Of a stretch of 64,000 bases of DNA, positions 37,603-46,221 are shown one piece after another. This stretch comes from Shimia litoralis. GTDB taxonomy: Bacteria; Pseudomonadota; Alphaproteobacteria; Rhodobacterales; Rhodobacteraceae. Numbering within the stretch: position 1 is the first letter of the stretch; each line of letters opens with the position of its first letter. The stretch spans positions 62,001 through 126,000 of the forward strand of contig NZ_SULI01000005.1 in NCBI RefSeq assembly GCF_005518135.1, in the 5' to 3' direction. A model generated the notes under the pieces. That model made no database searches. It was not told the origin of the DNA and worked only from the letters and a program-made list of their open reading frames with translations. Both the position numbers and the translations under genes were made by a program.

Positions 37603-37994
37603 GTTGTCTCCTCCGAAACAATAGTGTGTCCCTAACTAGAACGTTGAACCTGCGCTTAGCCAAAAAGCTTGTGCCGCGTGTTCAACGTGTTTAGCGTCGT
37701 ACACCATGTACAATGCTGTAGGCAACAATTTCGAAGGGATTGTTTGCAAATTTGTCAGAAAGTTAACGTGTATATTGATCGGCTGTAAAATTGCGTAATA
37801 AATACTTATCTATACTTAACAGCGGAGTAAGCTCGTTTACTCTAGGGAAGGTATGGCAAAATTTGCGTAGTATTCTGAGCGACCATCTGTCGCAAACGAG
37901 AGGTGACATTATACACCAAGCTGCAAGTTTACGTGATTCTAGGTTAACTCTAGGTCAACTGCGCAGCGACGAAATTTCTAGGAGGAGCCCACAA
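37603..37994. promoter_or_regulatory. divergent control region between dctP and the ATP-grasp gene
   Basis: About 390 bases, A+T-rich in its right half, with no convincing gene; an upstream in-frame extension of the ATP-grasp reading frame to 37791 lacks a ribosome-binding site. A site GTAC-ACCAT-GTAC (about 37694-37710) is palindromic in its arms and resembles a motif ahead of the C45 hydrolase gene at 39880-39893. Confidence 0.45.
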
Positions 37995-39449
37995 ATGTCA
38001 TCAGAATCAAGCACCCTAAAGGGTCTGACCGACATATTTCGATACCTGCGTCGAAACGAGACACCTATATATGTGATCATGCCGACGCCGTTTAATCTCA
38101 TGGGATTGGATCAATGGGTCGGAGGTTTAGAGTTCATCAACTATTTTGATATCTTTGATGGTCAGCACCCGCGTGTGGTGATCCCGAACCAGACCGAGGC
38201 ACAAGATTTCCGGTCTATGGAAGATGTGGGGAACTATCTTGTGGACCACCCCGAATTCCGTGATCGCGTCAAAAACCAGAAAGACGCCATGGCGCTGTTT
38301 GTTCAGTTCGATGACAAAACCGAAGAGCTGTGCGAGGAAATTGGCTTGCGCATTGGTCTGCCGTCAAATGACTTGCGCAACCGTCTCGACAGCAAAATCG
38401 AGACAACCCGCCTTGGAAATGAAGCTGGAGTGGCCAGCGCCCCCAACATCATGGGCGAGGCAAAAACCTATGGCGAACTTAGCAAGTTGGCGGAACGCGC
38501 GGGCCTTGGGGCTGATCTGGTGGTGCAAACACCCTATGGCGATAGCGGGCGTACGACATTCTTTATCAAATCCAAGGCGGACTGGGACAAGAATTCGGGC
38601 AAAATTGTTGGGCAGCACCTAAAGATCATGAAGCGTCTCAACCATTTGCCGGGCACCATCGAAGGTTGTGCGACGCGCCATGGCACGTTGGTCGGTCCCG
38701 TTATGACCGACATCACCGGGTTCGAGGAAATCACACCCTATAAAGGTGGATGGTGCGGAAATGACATTTCCCCAGCGATCTTGCCGGACGGTGTTCCGGA
38801 AAAAGTGCGCGAAATGGCCCGCAAATTTGGCGACCGTCTGTACAGCGAAGGCTACAAAGGTGTGTTCTGCATCGATTTTCTGTTGGATACGGACACGAAC
38901 GAAGTCTATTTGGGCGAACTTAACCCGCGCATTTCTGGCGCGTCGCCTCCCACAAACCTGATCACATCGACTTATGGGGGCTGTCCTTTGTTCCTGTTCC
39001 ACCTGCTGGAATTCATGGACGTCGACTATGAGATCGATATCGAAGAAGTTCAGGCGCGCTGGAACCACTATGACCACTGGACACAGCTTATTCTCAAGCA
39101 GACAGACGATAAGGTCGAGCTGATCACCAAGGCACCCCAGTCTGGTATCTGGCAGATGGACGACGAGGGCGATATCGAATTCTTGCGTGCCTCGCACAAC
39201 ATAAATGCCTTGGGGAACGAGAACGAAGCCTTCTATCTGCGGGTTTATGGTGTGGGTGAGTATTGTTACCACGGCGCAGATCTTGGGTGTTTGCTGGCAC
39301 GCGGGCGGATGCAGTCAGATGATCGGGAATTGCTTGAACGCGCGCGCCTTTGGAACAAAGCCATCAAAAACGAGTTCCACAGCGTACCGTTGTCGCCCAA
39401 CACCCAAGTCACGTTACCGTCTGATATGACCGCCGGTAAGTGGTTCTAA
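37995..39449 (+). CDS. ATP-grasp ligase-like protein (annotated as biotin carboxylase in relatives)
   Basis: A 484-residue protein with an ATP-grasp fold in the middle. A nucleotide-binding segment DLVVQTPYGDSGRTTFFIKS lies near residue 180, and the metal/phosphate segment GVFCIDFLLDTDTNEVYLGELNPRISGA near residues 290-317 carries the Glu and Asn that bind Mg-ATP. ATP-grasp enzymes join a carboxylate to an amine or thiol through an acyl phosphate. No biotin-carboxylase lid or BCCP partner is evident, so a ligase is more likely than a carboxylase. Start 37995 has AGGAGG upstream. The substrate is unknown. Confidence 0.7.
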   Translation: MSSESSTLKGLTDIFRYLRRNETPIYVIMPTPFNLMGLDQWVGGLEFINYFDIFDGQHPRVVIPNQTEAQDFRSMEDVGNYLVDHPEFRDRVKNQKDAMALFVQFDDKTEELCEEIGLRIGLPSNDLRNRLDSKIETTRLGNEAGVASAPNIMGEAKTYGELSKLAERAGLGADLVVQTPYGDSGRTTFFIKSKADWDKNSGKIVGQHLKIMKRLNHLPGTIEGCATRHGTLVGPVMTDITGFEEITPYKGGWCGNDISPAILPDGVPEKVREMARKFGDRLYSEGYKGVFCIDFLLDTDTNEVYLGELNPRISGASPPTNLITSTYGGCPLFLFHLLEFMDVDYEIDIEEVQARWNHYDHWTQLILKQTDDKVELITKAPQSGIWQMDDEGDIEFLRASHNINALGNENEAFYLRVYGVGEYCYHGADLGCLLARGRMQSDDRELLERARLWNKAIKNEFHSVPLSPNTQVTLPSDMTAGKWF

Positions 39450-39454
39450 GGTTT

Positions 39455-39814
39455 TCAGTCGGGCCCGTTTGTTCCAATCGGGCCCGGCATTGGAATAGAT
39501 GGCGCCACCGGATCGATATCATTGCGCACCCAGAAATACCGGAAGCCCTGATCCCGTAACCAACTTTCGAGTCGATCAAGGTTGCCCCATTCCCGACGAT
39601 GACCACGGGCGCTTTCGATATGCGCCCATTGATTGTCGACAAGGAAATACACGGTCCACGTGTTGGGGTTTTTCTCCTGATCGCCGAACCCGCCGCCTTG
39701 AACTTGGCGCGACGTTCTGACGATCACAGGGTAATGGGTAATGCGATAGGTCGCCAAAAAGGCGGGGATATCGTTCTGTCGGATGGCGGTGGTGGGTTCT
39801 GGTGCTGGCAACAT
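39455..39814 (-). CDS. hypothetical protein, possibly real
   Basis: A 119-residue reading frame antisense to its neighbours, with regular composition and aromatic-rich patches (WTVYFLVDNQWAHIESARGH). No family was recognised. It ends 5 bases after the convergent ATP-grasp gene. ATG 39814 is taken as start; an ATG at 39889 would extend it by 25 residues but would run into the promoter of the C45 gene. Confidence 0.5.
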   Translation of the reverse strand: MLPAPEPTTAIRQNDIPAFLATYRITHYPVIVRTSRQVQGGGFGDQEKNPNTWTVYFLVDNQWAHIESARGHRREWGNLDRLESWLRDQGFRYFWVRNDIDPVAPSIPMPGPIGTNGPD

Positions 39815-39868
39815 GGCGCCAATTTTGTGGAAACACGTCGGAAAGTCAACGCGATCGCTTGAATTCAA

Positions 39869-39896
39869 TTTCTTGACATCATGTACCATGGTGTTA
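39869..39896 (+). promoter_or_regulatory. promoter and operator-like site for the C45 hydrolase gene
   Basis: TTGACA at 39869-39874 is followed after 16 bases by TAGTTA, an acceptable -35/-10 pair. The spacer holds GTACCATGGTGT with a perfect ACCATGGT core. It resembles the dctP-side site, so one regulator may control both. No cognate regulator was identified. Confidence 0.45.
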
Positions 39897-39939
39897 GTTA
39901 GGTGAGACCGCCGCGACAAGACCCAAGGGGATTGACTGA

Positions 39940-41127
39940 ATGCAACTGACCTTTCGCAGCCTGAGCGAAGAGCAACCGGGGGACGCTTGGCGTCGCGTGG
40001 TGTCTCATGGCTGGCCGGGCTGGAGTGAATGGTTTTTGGCGCGGGGTGGACATACACAACGTATCGAAGACGCGCGTCGGGCTTTGCGGCGCCATATGCC
40101 CGAATATGAAAGCTTGTGGGATGATCTGAACCTCGCAGGTGGGGCAGACGATGATCTGGTCCGGTTTCTCAGCTTTTGGTGCCCGCCGCGGTATCTGGTC
40201 AATTGCTCTCAGGCGGTGATCGTCGATCAGGATGGCCCGTACCTCATTCGCAACTATGATCTTGATCCCGACCTGAACGAAGCCACGTTTTTGTCGACGG
40301 CGTGGCGGGGCACACGTGTTGCTGGCATGGTCGAGGCGATGGCGGGTCTTTCGGATGGGATGAACGAATTTGGCCTTGCGGCGTCTTTGACGTTCGGCGG
40401 TCGGGTTGTTACGTCAAAAGGGTTCGGCATCCCATTGATAATGCGTTATGTTTTGCAAATGTGTCGGGACATTCCCGAGGCAATCGAAGCTCTGCGCGCC
40501 GTGCCATCCCATATGTCGTACAATGTCACTTTGGTGGACAAATCCGGAGATTGGGCAACGGTGTTTCTGGCTCCTGATCGACCTGCGATTGTCCGTATGC
40601 AGCCATGGGCGACCAACCACCAGTTGGGCGTTGAATGGCCGCGCCACGGGCGTGTGTCCAACACACTTGGCCGCGCTGAACACATCGCGACCCTGTTGGG
40701 CCCGTCTAATGTCACAAGTGCCGATCTGGACGCGGCGTTTCACAGCCCCCCGATCTATAGCACGAATTATGCCCAAGGGTTCGGCACTGTTTATACGGCG
40801 GCGTACCGCCCGACACAGGGGACCGCGCGGTTAAGTTGGCGGGATGGAACCAGTCAAGAATGGGCCATTTCAAATGTCACGCCGTGGCAGCAGGCCATTG
40901 CTTACACGTCTGATGGGGCACATGCGTTGCCGTCACCCGATGTGGACCCGTCCGAGCCGCACCCAGAGTGGTACGCGAACTTTTTACGCAGCTTGCCGCA
41001 TGATGCGAGTGATGCCGACGGCCTGCGCCGCGCGCGTTTGGCCGCGTTCTGGCGGAGAAATCATTTAGGAGAAGATCGAGAATGGTCGAATCTTTCTCCT
41101 TGCACCCCGATTATCGAAGAGGAGTAA
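39940..41127 (+). CDS. C45-type Ntn hydrolase (acyltransferase/amidohydrolase family)
   Basis: A 395-residue protein of the acyl-CoA:6-aminopenicillanate acyltransferase/C45 family, Ntn hydrolases that cut or transfer acyl-amide bonds. The probable nucleophile is Cys89 in LVNCSQAVI, followed by YLIRNYDLDP and GMNEFGLAAS, all family signatures. If processed normally the N-terminal ~88 residues would be released by autocatalysis. It ends 5 bases before the nitrilase-like gene, so the two act together. The substrate is an amide of unknown identity. Confidence 0.75.
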   Translation: MQLTFRSLSEEQPGDAWRRVVSHGWPGWSEWFLARGGHTQRIEDARRALRRHMPEYESLWDDLNLAGGADDDLVRFLSFWCPPRYLVNCSQAVIVDQDGPYLIRNYDLDPDLNEATFLSTAWRGTRVAGMVEAMAGLSDGMNEFGLAASLTFGGRVVTSKGFGIPLIMRYVLQMCRDIPEAIEALRAVPSHMSYNVTLVDKSGDWATVFLAPDRPAIVRMQPWATNHQLGVEWPRHGRVSNTLGRAEHIATLLGPSNVTSADLDAAFHSPPIYSTNYAQGFGTVYTAAYRPTQGTARLSWRDGTSQEWAISNVTPWQQAIAYTSDGAHALPSPDVDPSEPHPEWYANFLRSLPHDASDADGLRRARLAAFWRRNHLGEDREWSNLSPCTPIIEEE

Positions 41128-41132
41128 TTTCA

Positions 41133-42044
41133 ATGTCACGTTTCGCAATCGCGGGCATTCAGATGCACATCACCACGCACCGCAACCTTGAAGAAATGCG
41201 CCAGCGCATGGAGATTCTGTTTCATCTCTATCCATGGGTGCAAATGGTCGTGTTTTCGGAGCTCGCTGCGCATGGTCCTGCATTGCATGCCGCACAGCCA
41301 ATGGGCGGAAGCTTTGAAAAAGAATTTTCCGAGATGGCCCGTCATTATGACACGTGGTTGATCCCCGGCTCGTATTTTGAAGAACTCAACGGGGCTGTGT
41401 ACAACACCACACCCGTGTTCAACCCAGAAGGCGAAGTCGTCACCCGGTATCGCAAAATGTTCCCGTTCACGCCGTATGAAAAGGGTGTCACGCCGGGAAC
41501 TGAATTCTGCGTGTTTGACGTGCCCGATGTGGGCCGGTTTGGGGTGTCGATCTGTTATGATCTCTGGTTCCCAGAAGTGACGCGCACCCTGACGGCGATG
41601 GGCGCCGAGGTGATCATCAATCCGGTCTTGGCAAGCTTTGTGGACCGCCCTGCGGATCTGGCGATCGCCCAAGGGTCAGCGGCCATGTTCCAAAGCTATA
41701 TTTTCCATATCAACGGTTTGTTGGCTGGTGGGAATGGGTATTCGATGGTGATCGATCCCGCAGGTCAAATTTTGCATCGCGGGAATGTTCAGGAAGAGAT
41801 GATTCCGATTGAAGTCGATTTTGATCTTGTCCGCCGTCAACGCGAACGTGGGGTTCTGAACATGGGGCAACCTCTTAAGAGCTTCCGCGACAACGCCGTG
41901 CCATTCCCTGTCTATCAGCCAGAGTTTGACCGCACTTATCTGAATTCACTCGGGCCACTTGAGAAGCCCGGCCGCCCAACAGGGCCAAAAGCTGTGGCGG
42001 CTCTGCCGGCTGTGGCACCTGAAACTGTCAAAAAAACAGGCTGA
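41133..42044 (+). CDS. carbon-nitrogen hydrolase, nitrilase superfamily
   Basis: A 303-residue amidohydrolase with the full Glu43-Lys108-Cys141 triad (FSELAAHG, YRKMFPF, SICYDLWFPE). These cytosolic enzymes hydrolyse amides, carbamoyl groups or nitriles. N-carbamoyl amino-acid hydrolysis is a plausible role given the hydantoinase genes further right, but other amides are equally possible. Start 41133 has GAGGAG upstream. Tightly linked to the C45 hydrolase and the VOC protein. Confidence 0.88.
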   Translation: MSRFAIAGIQMHITTHRNLEEMRQRMEILFHLYPWVQMVVFSELAAHGPALHAAQPMGGSFEKEFSEMARHYDTWLIPGSYFEELNGAVYNTTPVFNPEGEVVTRYRKMFPFTPYEKGVTPGTEFCVFDVPDVGRFGVSICYDLWFPEVTRTLTAMGAEVIINPVLASFVDRPADLAIAQGSAAMFQSYIFHINGLLAGGNGYSMVIDPAGQILHRGNVQEEMIPIEVDFDLVRRQRERGVLNMGQPLKSFRDNAVPFPVYQPEFDRTYLNSLGPLEKPGRPTGPKAVAALPAVAPETVKKTG

Positions 42045-42092
42045 GACGGGGCGGGATGCCTTTGGTCAGCCATATTTGAAAAGGAGACTTTG

Positions 42093-42611
42093 ATGAGCTC
42101 TAGCGTTGCAAAAATTCCTACAAAACCCAAAGGGTTTTCCGCTGTCACGGCGACCATTTCGGTTGCAGATATCTCTGCGGCACTGGGATACTATCAAGAA
42201 GCGATGGAAGCTGAAGTTGTTGAAACTTTGAGCGTGCCGCAAACGGATAATATGGTCCACGCAGTGATTAAAATTGCGGGAACAACTGTGGTTCTTGTGC
42301 TGGACGAGAACGCCTTGCCGTATGCGGGTCCAGGACATGTCACGTTGCACCACTATCTGGATGATGTGGATGCTGCCTTTGATCGGGTTGTGGCGGCGGG
42401 GGCGGTTGTATCGTCGTCCATCGTGACAAACTGGTGGGGGGATAAAACTGCGGTTGTTGTCGATCCGTTTGGTGTGCGCTGGAGCCTTGCCCAGCGTGTC
42501 GAACAGCTTAAGGCGGCAGATCGCCAAGCACGGTTGGACGAGTTCTACGCAGAGCCGATTGCCCCAGCCGAACCTGTCGAAGACCCCAAAGAAGAGCTGG
42601 CGGCCGAGTAG
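42093..42611 (+). CDS. VOC-superfamily (glyoxalase-like) protein
   Basis: A 172-residue protein with one vicinal-oxygen-chelate domain. The ATISVADISAALGYYQEAM start and the VDPFGVRWSLAQRVE end are typical. VOC proteins are metal-dependent isomerases, lyases or dioxygenases, or serve as binding proteins. An AAGGAG ribosome site precedes ATG 42093. It ends the C45-nitrilase unit before a terminator. The metal ligands were not mapped. Confidence 0.82.
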   Translation: MSSSVAKIPTKPKGFSAVTATISVADISAALGYYQEAMEAEVVETLSVPQTDNMVHAVIKIAGTTVVLVLDENALPYAGPGHVTLHHYLDDVDAAFDRVVAAGAVVSSSIVTNWWGDKTAVVVDPFGVRWSLAQRVEQLKAADRQARLDEFYAEPIAPAEPVEDPKEELAAE

Positions 42612-42625
42612 GGCACGTAATTTAG

Positions 42626-42655
42626 AAAAGGTCCCTTCGCGAAGGGACCTTTTTT
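42626..42655 (+). terminator. Rho-independent terminator after the VOC gene
   Basis: A 10-bp stem (GGTCCCTTCG/CGAAGGGACC, 42630-42649) followed by six T residues. It closes the ATP-grasp/C45/nitrilase/VOC unit. Confidence 0.92.
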
Positions 42656-42702
42656 GTGATATTTCCTGACACCATGAATGGCCCTTATGACGGATTTCCC
42701 CG

Positions 42703-43236
42703 ATGAGTGATGACATGCTTGCCGCAAAATCTGATATTGATCCAAATCTTTCGTGGCGATGGGCGACGCCGGATGATGCAGAGCAGGTTGTGGCCTATAT
42801 GCGCAAGCTGGGTGCGTATCAAAAGATGTCTGATGCCATCATCGCCACACCCGCAAGTATCCGTGGTCTATTAGAAAAAGGGCAGGGCGAAGCGATTTTC
42901 TGTCTCTATGACGGCGCCCCGATTGGCTTTGCCTATTTCTGTGAGAAATCGTCTGCGTTCACCGGACGCTCGGGGATTTTTATTGACGGATTCCTGATTG
43001 ATGAACAGATGCGCCACAAGCATGCAGGCCGGTTTGTGATGTCAGCGTTGTGCCAGATCGCGCTTGGTCGCGGGTGTCAGTTGCTAGAATGGGGGTGTCT
43101 TGATTGGAATGCGCCCGCCATCACATTTTATCAGGGGTTGGGCGCCTATTGTCTGGATGACATGCGTATCTATCGGCTAACACCGGACCAGATGCACACG
43201 GTGGCAGAGATGGCGCCATACAGGGGGTCAAACTGA
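42703..43236 (+). CDS. GNAT-family N-acetyltransferase
   Basis: A 177-residue acetyl-CoA-dependent acetyltransferase. The GNAT core shows IDGFLIDEQMRHKHAGRFVMSAL (acetyl-CoA loop) and WGCLDWNAPAITFYQGLGAY, as in the spermidine/diamine acetyltransferase branch. It may acetylate a small amine. It lies alone after a terminator and converges with the AraC gene (9-base overlap). Confidence 0.85.
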   Translation: MSDDMLAAKSDIDPNLSWRWATPDDAEQVVAYMRKLGAYQKMSDAIIATPASIRGLLEKGQGEAIFCLYDGAPIGFAYFCEKSSAFTGRSGIFIDGFLIDEQMRHKHAGRFVMSALCQIALGRGCQLLEWGCLDWNAPAITFYQGLGAYCLDDMRIYRLTPDQMHTVAEMAPYRGSN

Positions 43237-44199
43237 GGGCTGTTGGGCCCCTTCGACCAGATGACGCGCCCGAAAATCAGAGGGTGGAATGCCAAACTTG
43301 GCTTTGAACAGGCGGGAAAACTGGGCCTGATCAGAAAACCCAAACCGATAGGCCACGTCAGCCATCGTGATTTCCCCTACAATCGCCAGCCTGTCGCGTG
43401 CGGCCACAAGCCGTTGATCCCGAATTTGTTGACTGACCGTACTGTTCACATCTTTGAAGAGATCATGCAGATAGCGTTTTGAAATGCCACAGCCCGTGGC
43501 AATCAGATCAGGTGACAAATCTGGGTTTCTGAGGTTCGAGCGCACAAATTGATCCACGCGGCTCAGGTGCGCGGCGCGAACAGAGGACGCGTTTGATCCG
43601 GCGACACCGTTTTCCTCTTCTAATGCAAGGCCCAGAAGCTCTAGCAATTGCCGTCCGATGGTTTCGCAAGCAACCTGTCCGGCATGGCCGACTTGGGATT
43701 GGGCGTGGTTGACCATTGTCGAAAACAGGTTTGCCGTACCCGAAGTGGCATCAATGACCCGCGCGCAAAACCTGTCTGGTTGGCGCACGCGCTCGGCCAG
43801 CAACGACTTGCGGACCTTTAGCACAAACAGGTCATTCGGGTCGGCATACATAAACCGATAAGGTTCATCGCCGCGTTCCAGAATGAAACTACCGGGTTCA
43901 CAACGCACATCCTTGCCAAGTTGGCGAAATTCGACCGCCGACGTTTTGGGGATGGTGATCAGATATTCTTCTTCGCGCGCCTCGCGGATGTGGCGGGGGC
44001 GACGTTCATAGTTGACTGGCGCGGACGTCAAGCGAGACAGACCTACGTGCCCCAACACAACCCGCGACAGAGTCCCGTTAAATTGCAGGGGGTCGCGAAA
44101 ATGCGTCTGCAATGGGAAATATGCGTCCGCAATGATCGCATTCCATTGGCTGGAGCGGTCCTGTGGCGGCGTATCTGCGGTGGTAAATGTCGTCAACAT
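43228..44199 (-). CDS. AraC-family transcriptional regulator
   Basis: A 323-residue regulator. The N-terminal part is an AraC-binding-like domain (residues about 20-180) and the C-terminal end holds two HTH motifs (ATGCGISKRYLHDLF and ADVAYRFGFSDQAQFSRLFKAKFG). The ATG at 44199 has GGAGGAA upstream; an extension to 44424 would add 75 non-conserved residues. It is divergent to hyuB across 245 bases, so it probably activates the hydantoinase/ABC-transporter genes. Confidence 0.88.
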   Translation of the reverse strand: MLTTFTTADTPPQDRSSQWNAIIADAYFPLQTHFRDPLQFNGTLSRVVLGHVGLSRLTSAPVNYERRPRHIREAREEEYLITIPKTSAVEFRQLGKDVRCEPGSFILERGDEPYRFMYADPNDLFVLKVRKSLLAERVRQPDRFCARVIDATSGTANLFSTMVNHAQSQVGHAGQVACETIGRQLLELLGLALEEENGVAGSNASSVRAAHLSRVDQFVRSNLRNPDLSPDLIATGCGISKRYLHDLFKDVNSTVSQQIRDQRLVAARDRLAIVGEITMADVAYRFGFSDQAQFSRLFKAKFGIPPSDFRARHLVEGAQQPSV

Positions 44200-44444
44200 G
44201 GCGTCTGCACTCTTCCTCCCAAAAGAATGATTGAACGAACTTACGCCGCTTCGCCTTGTGTACAAAGGCTTTTTTGCATTCCTGCACGGATTTGCAAGAG
44301 GTTCTGCACTCAGCGTCAAGACCCTGGCCCCGATTGCCGCGAGCATCAGGCAAAGACAACGACGTGCAACGAAAGATCTCCGGTCTTGGGGCAGCATCCC
44401 CACCACTGGGGCCTTTCCGACCACCCATGCAGAGGACAGACATC

Positions 44445-46196
44445 ATGGCCAAATCCCAAGTGGATCCCATCACCCTTTCAGTGGTGCGGGGTGTTCTAGA
44501 GACCACCCAACGCGAAATGACGCTGACGCTTGAAAAGACCGCGCGCAGCTCGGTGTTCAATCTGGCGCACGATTATTCCACAGCGCTTTTCAATCATACG
44601 CCGGAAATGATCCTGCAAGGGCAAGATATCCCAATTCACCTTGGGTCGCTCATTCCGGCGATGAAGGCGGTCGAGGGCTTTTTTGAAGGCGACATCAACG
44701 AAGGCGATTTGATCCTGCACAACGACCCGGATTATGCGGGCAGCCACATCATCGACACCTGCATGTATTATCCGGTGTTTTATCACGGAGAGTTGGTTTT
44801 CTGGACTGTCTGCAAGGGCCACTTGACCGATATCGGCGGGCCGGTGCCTGCGGGCTATAACCCTGACGCCAAAGAAATCTATGCCGAAGGTCTTCGTATT
44901 CCGCCAATCAAGATTTGGGACAAGGGCGAGCCCCGAAACGACATTCTGAACATGTTGTTGACCAATATGCGGGCACGCCGTGACCAAGAGGGTGATTTTA
45001 ACGCCTTGATCGGTGCCTGTCAGGTGGGCGCGCGCAACCTGATTGCGCTGTTGGATAAATACGGCAAAGACGTGGTTCAGGCCTGCATCGAAGAGCTGTT
45101 GTCGATGGCCAACACTCACATGAGCGGCCTGATCGCCAAGGTACCTGACGGCACATACTCTGGCACAGCCGTGCTCGAAGACGCGGGTCACGGTTTTGGG
45201 GATTTTGACATCACCGCCACGGTCACCATCGAAGGGGACGGGTGTCATATCGAGATCGCAAGCCCGCCACAGATCCCGTATTTCATCAACTCTTACGAAG
45301 GCAATTCGTATTCAGGTGTGTATTTGGGTCTGATGATGTTTGCCCAGCTGCCGCCGCCCTATAACGAGGGTCTGTATCGGAATGTGACGGTGAACATGGG
45401 GCCAAAAGGCACGCTGTGTAACGCCAAATCGCCCGCCCCGCACATGAATTGCACGACCACGCCGATGGAAACGCTGACAGATGCGGTACGGCTGGCGTTC
45501 GAGCAGGCCGCGCCAGACAAAGTGTCGGCAAGCTGGGGGCATGCCAACGGCTGTAACATCGCTGGTTGGGATACCCGTCACGACGAAGAATACGTCACGA
45601 TGGTGCTGGCCTCGATCATCTCTGGGGCAGGAGCCACCAACAGTCAGGATGGCTGGCACGCCTGTGGACCCGAATGTTGTTTCGGGGCGCTGACCAGCGG
45701 TGACATCGAAATGCTTGAACACAGTTATCCCATCATCATTCACGAATATGGCTTGATGGAAGACAGCGGTGGCGCGGGGAAATTCCGTGGCGGGTCCGGC
45801 ACACGCTGGGAGGTTGAACCGCTGAACGAACCGATGACGCTTGTCACTTTCGGCGAAGGACGTCGCATTCCCGCCATGGGGGCCGCTGGCGCCAAATCGG
45901 CGATGGTGCACAAAAAGGTCGGGCGGTTGGAACTGACCCGTAACGGCGACACCGAGATCATCACCGACAATGTGATTGAAACCATCAATCCCGGAGAACG
46001 GGCGGCGAACCTTAATCCCGGTGGTGGTGGCTTTGGCCCGGCATTTGAACGCGATCCGCTCAAGGTCGTCGAAGATGTCCGCAACGGACTGGTCTCACTA
46101 GAGGGCGCACGGCTCGATTACGGCGTGATCCTGTTGGACGATGGGTCGCTGACCATTGACGAAGCCGCAACCACCAAAGCGCGCTCTGTCGCCTAA
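44445..46196 (+). CDS. hyuB: hydantoinase/oxoprolinase beta subunit
   Basis: A 583-residue HyuB-family protein: LNLAHDYSTALFNHTPEMILQ and DLILHNDPDYAGSHIIDTC (metal site), GGAGKFRGGSG and PGGGGFGPAFERDP. With HyuA it opens five-membered cyclic amides such as N-methylhydantoin or 5-oxoproline with ATP hydrolysis; the family also includes acetone carboxylase subunits. Start 44445 has a GAGG upstream. It precedes hyuA by 25 bases, and a five-gene ABC transporter follows. Confidence 0.9.
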   Translation: MAKSQVDPITLSVVRGVLETTQREMTLTLEKTARSSVFNLAHDYSTALFNHTPEMILQGQDIPIHLGSLIPAMKAVEGFFEGDINEGDLILHNDPDYAGSHIIDTCMYYPVFYHGELVFWTVCKGHLTDIGGPVPAGYNPDAKEIYAEGLRIPPIKIWDKGEPRNDILNMLLTNMRARRDQEGDFNALIGACQVGARNLIALLDKYGKDVVQACIEELLSMANTHMSGLIAKVPDGTYSGTAVLEDAGHGFGDFDITATVTIEGDGCHIEIASPPQIPYFINSYEGNSYSGVYLGLMMFAQLPPPYNEGLYRNVTVNMGPKGTLCNAKSPAPHMNCTTTPMETLTDAVRLAFEQAAPDKVSASWGHANGCNIAGWDTRHDEEYVTMVLASIISGAGATNSQDGWHACGPECCFGALTSGDIEMLEHSYPIIIHEYGLMEDSGGAGKFRGGSGTRWEVEPLNEPMTLVTFGEGRRIPAMGAAGAKSAMVHKKVGRLELTRNGDTEIITDNVIETINPGERAANLNPGGGGFGPAFERDPLKVVEDVRNGLVSLEGARLDYGVILLDDGSLTIDEAATTKARSVA

Positions 46197-46221
46197 AGCC
46201 CCAGAACAAAGGAAATAACAC

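Noticed and set aside
37791-37994. N-terminal extension of the ATP-grasp reading frame
   Set aside because: No ribosome-binding site precedes it, while AGGAGG sits directly before ATG 37995; the extension shows no conserved-looking residues.
37995-39449. True biotin carboxylase
   Set aside because: The ATP-grasp core is present, but no biotin-carboxylase-specific lid and no BCCP or carboxyltransferase partner are visible, so a ligase-like call was kept.
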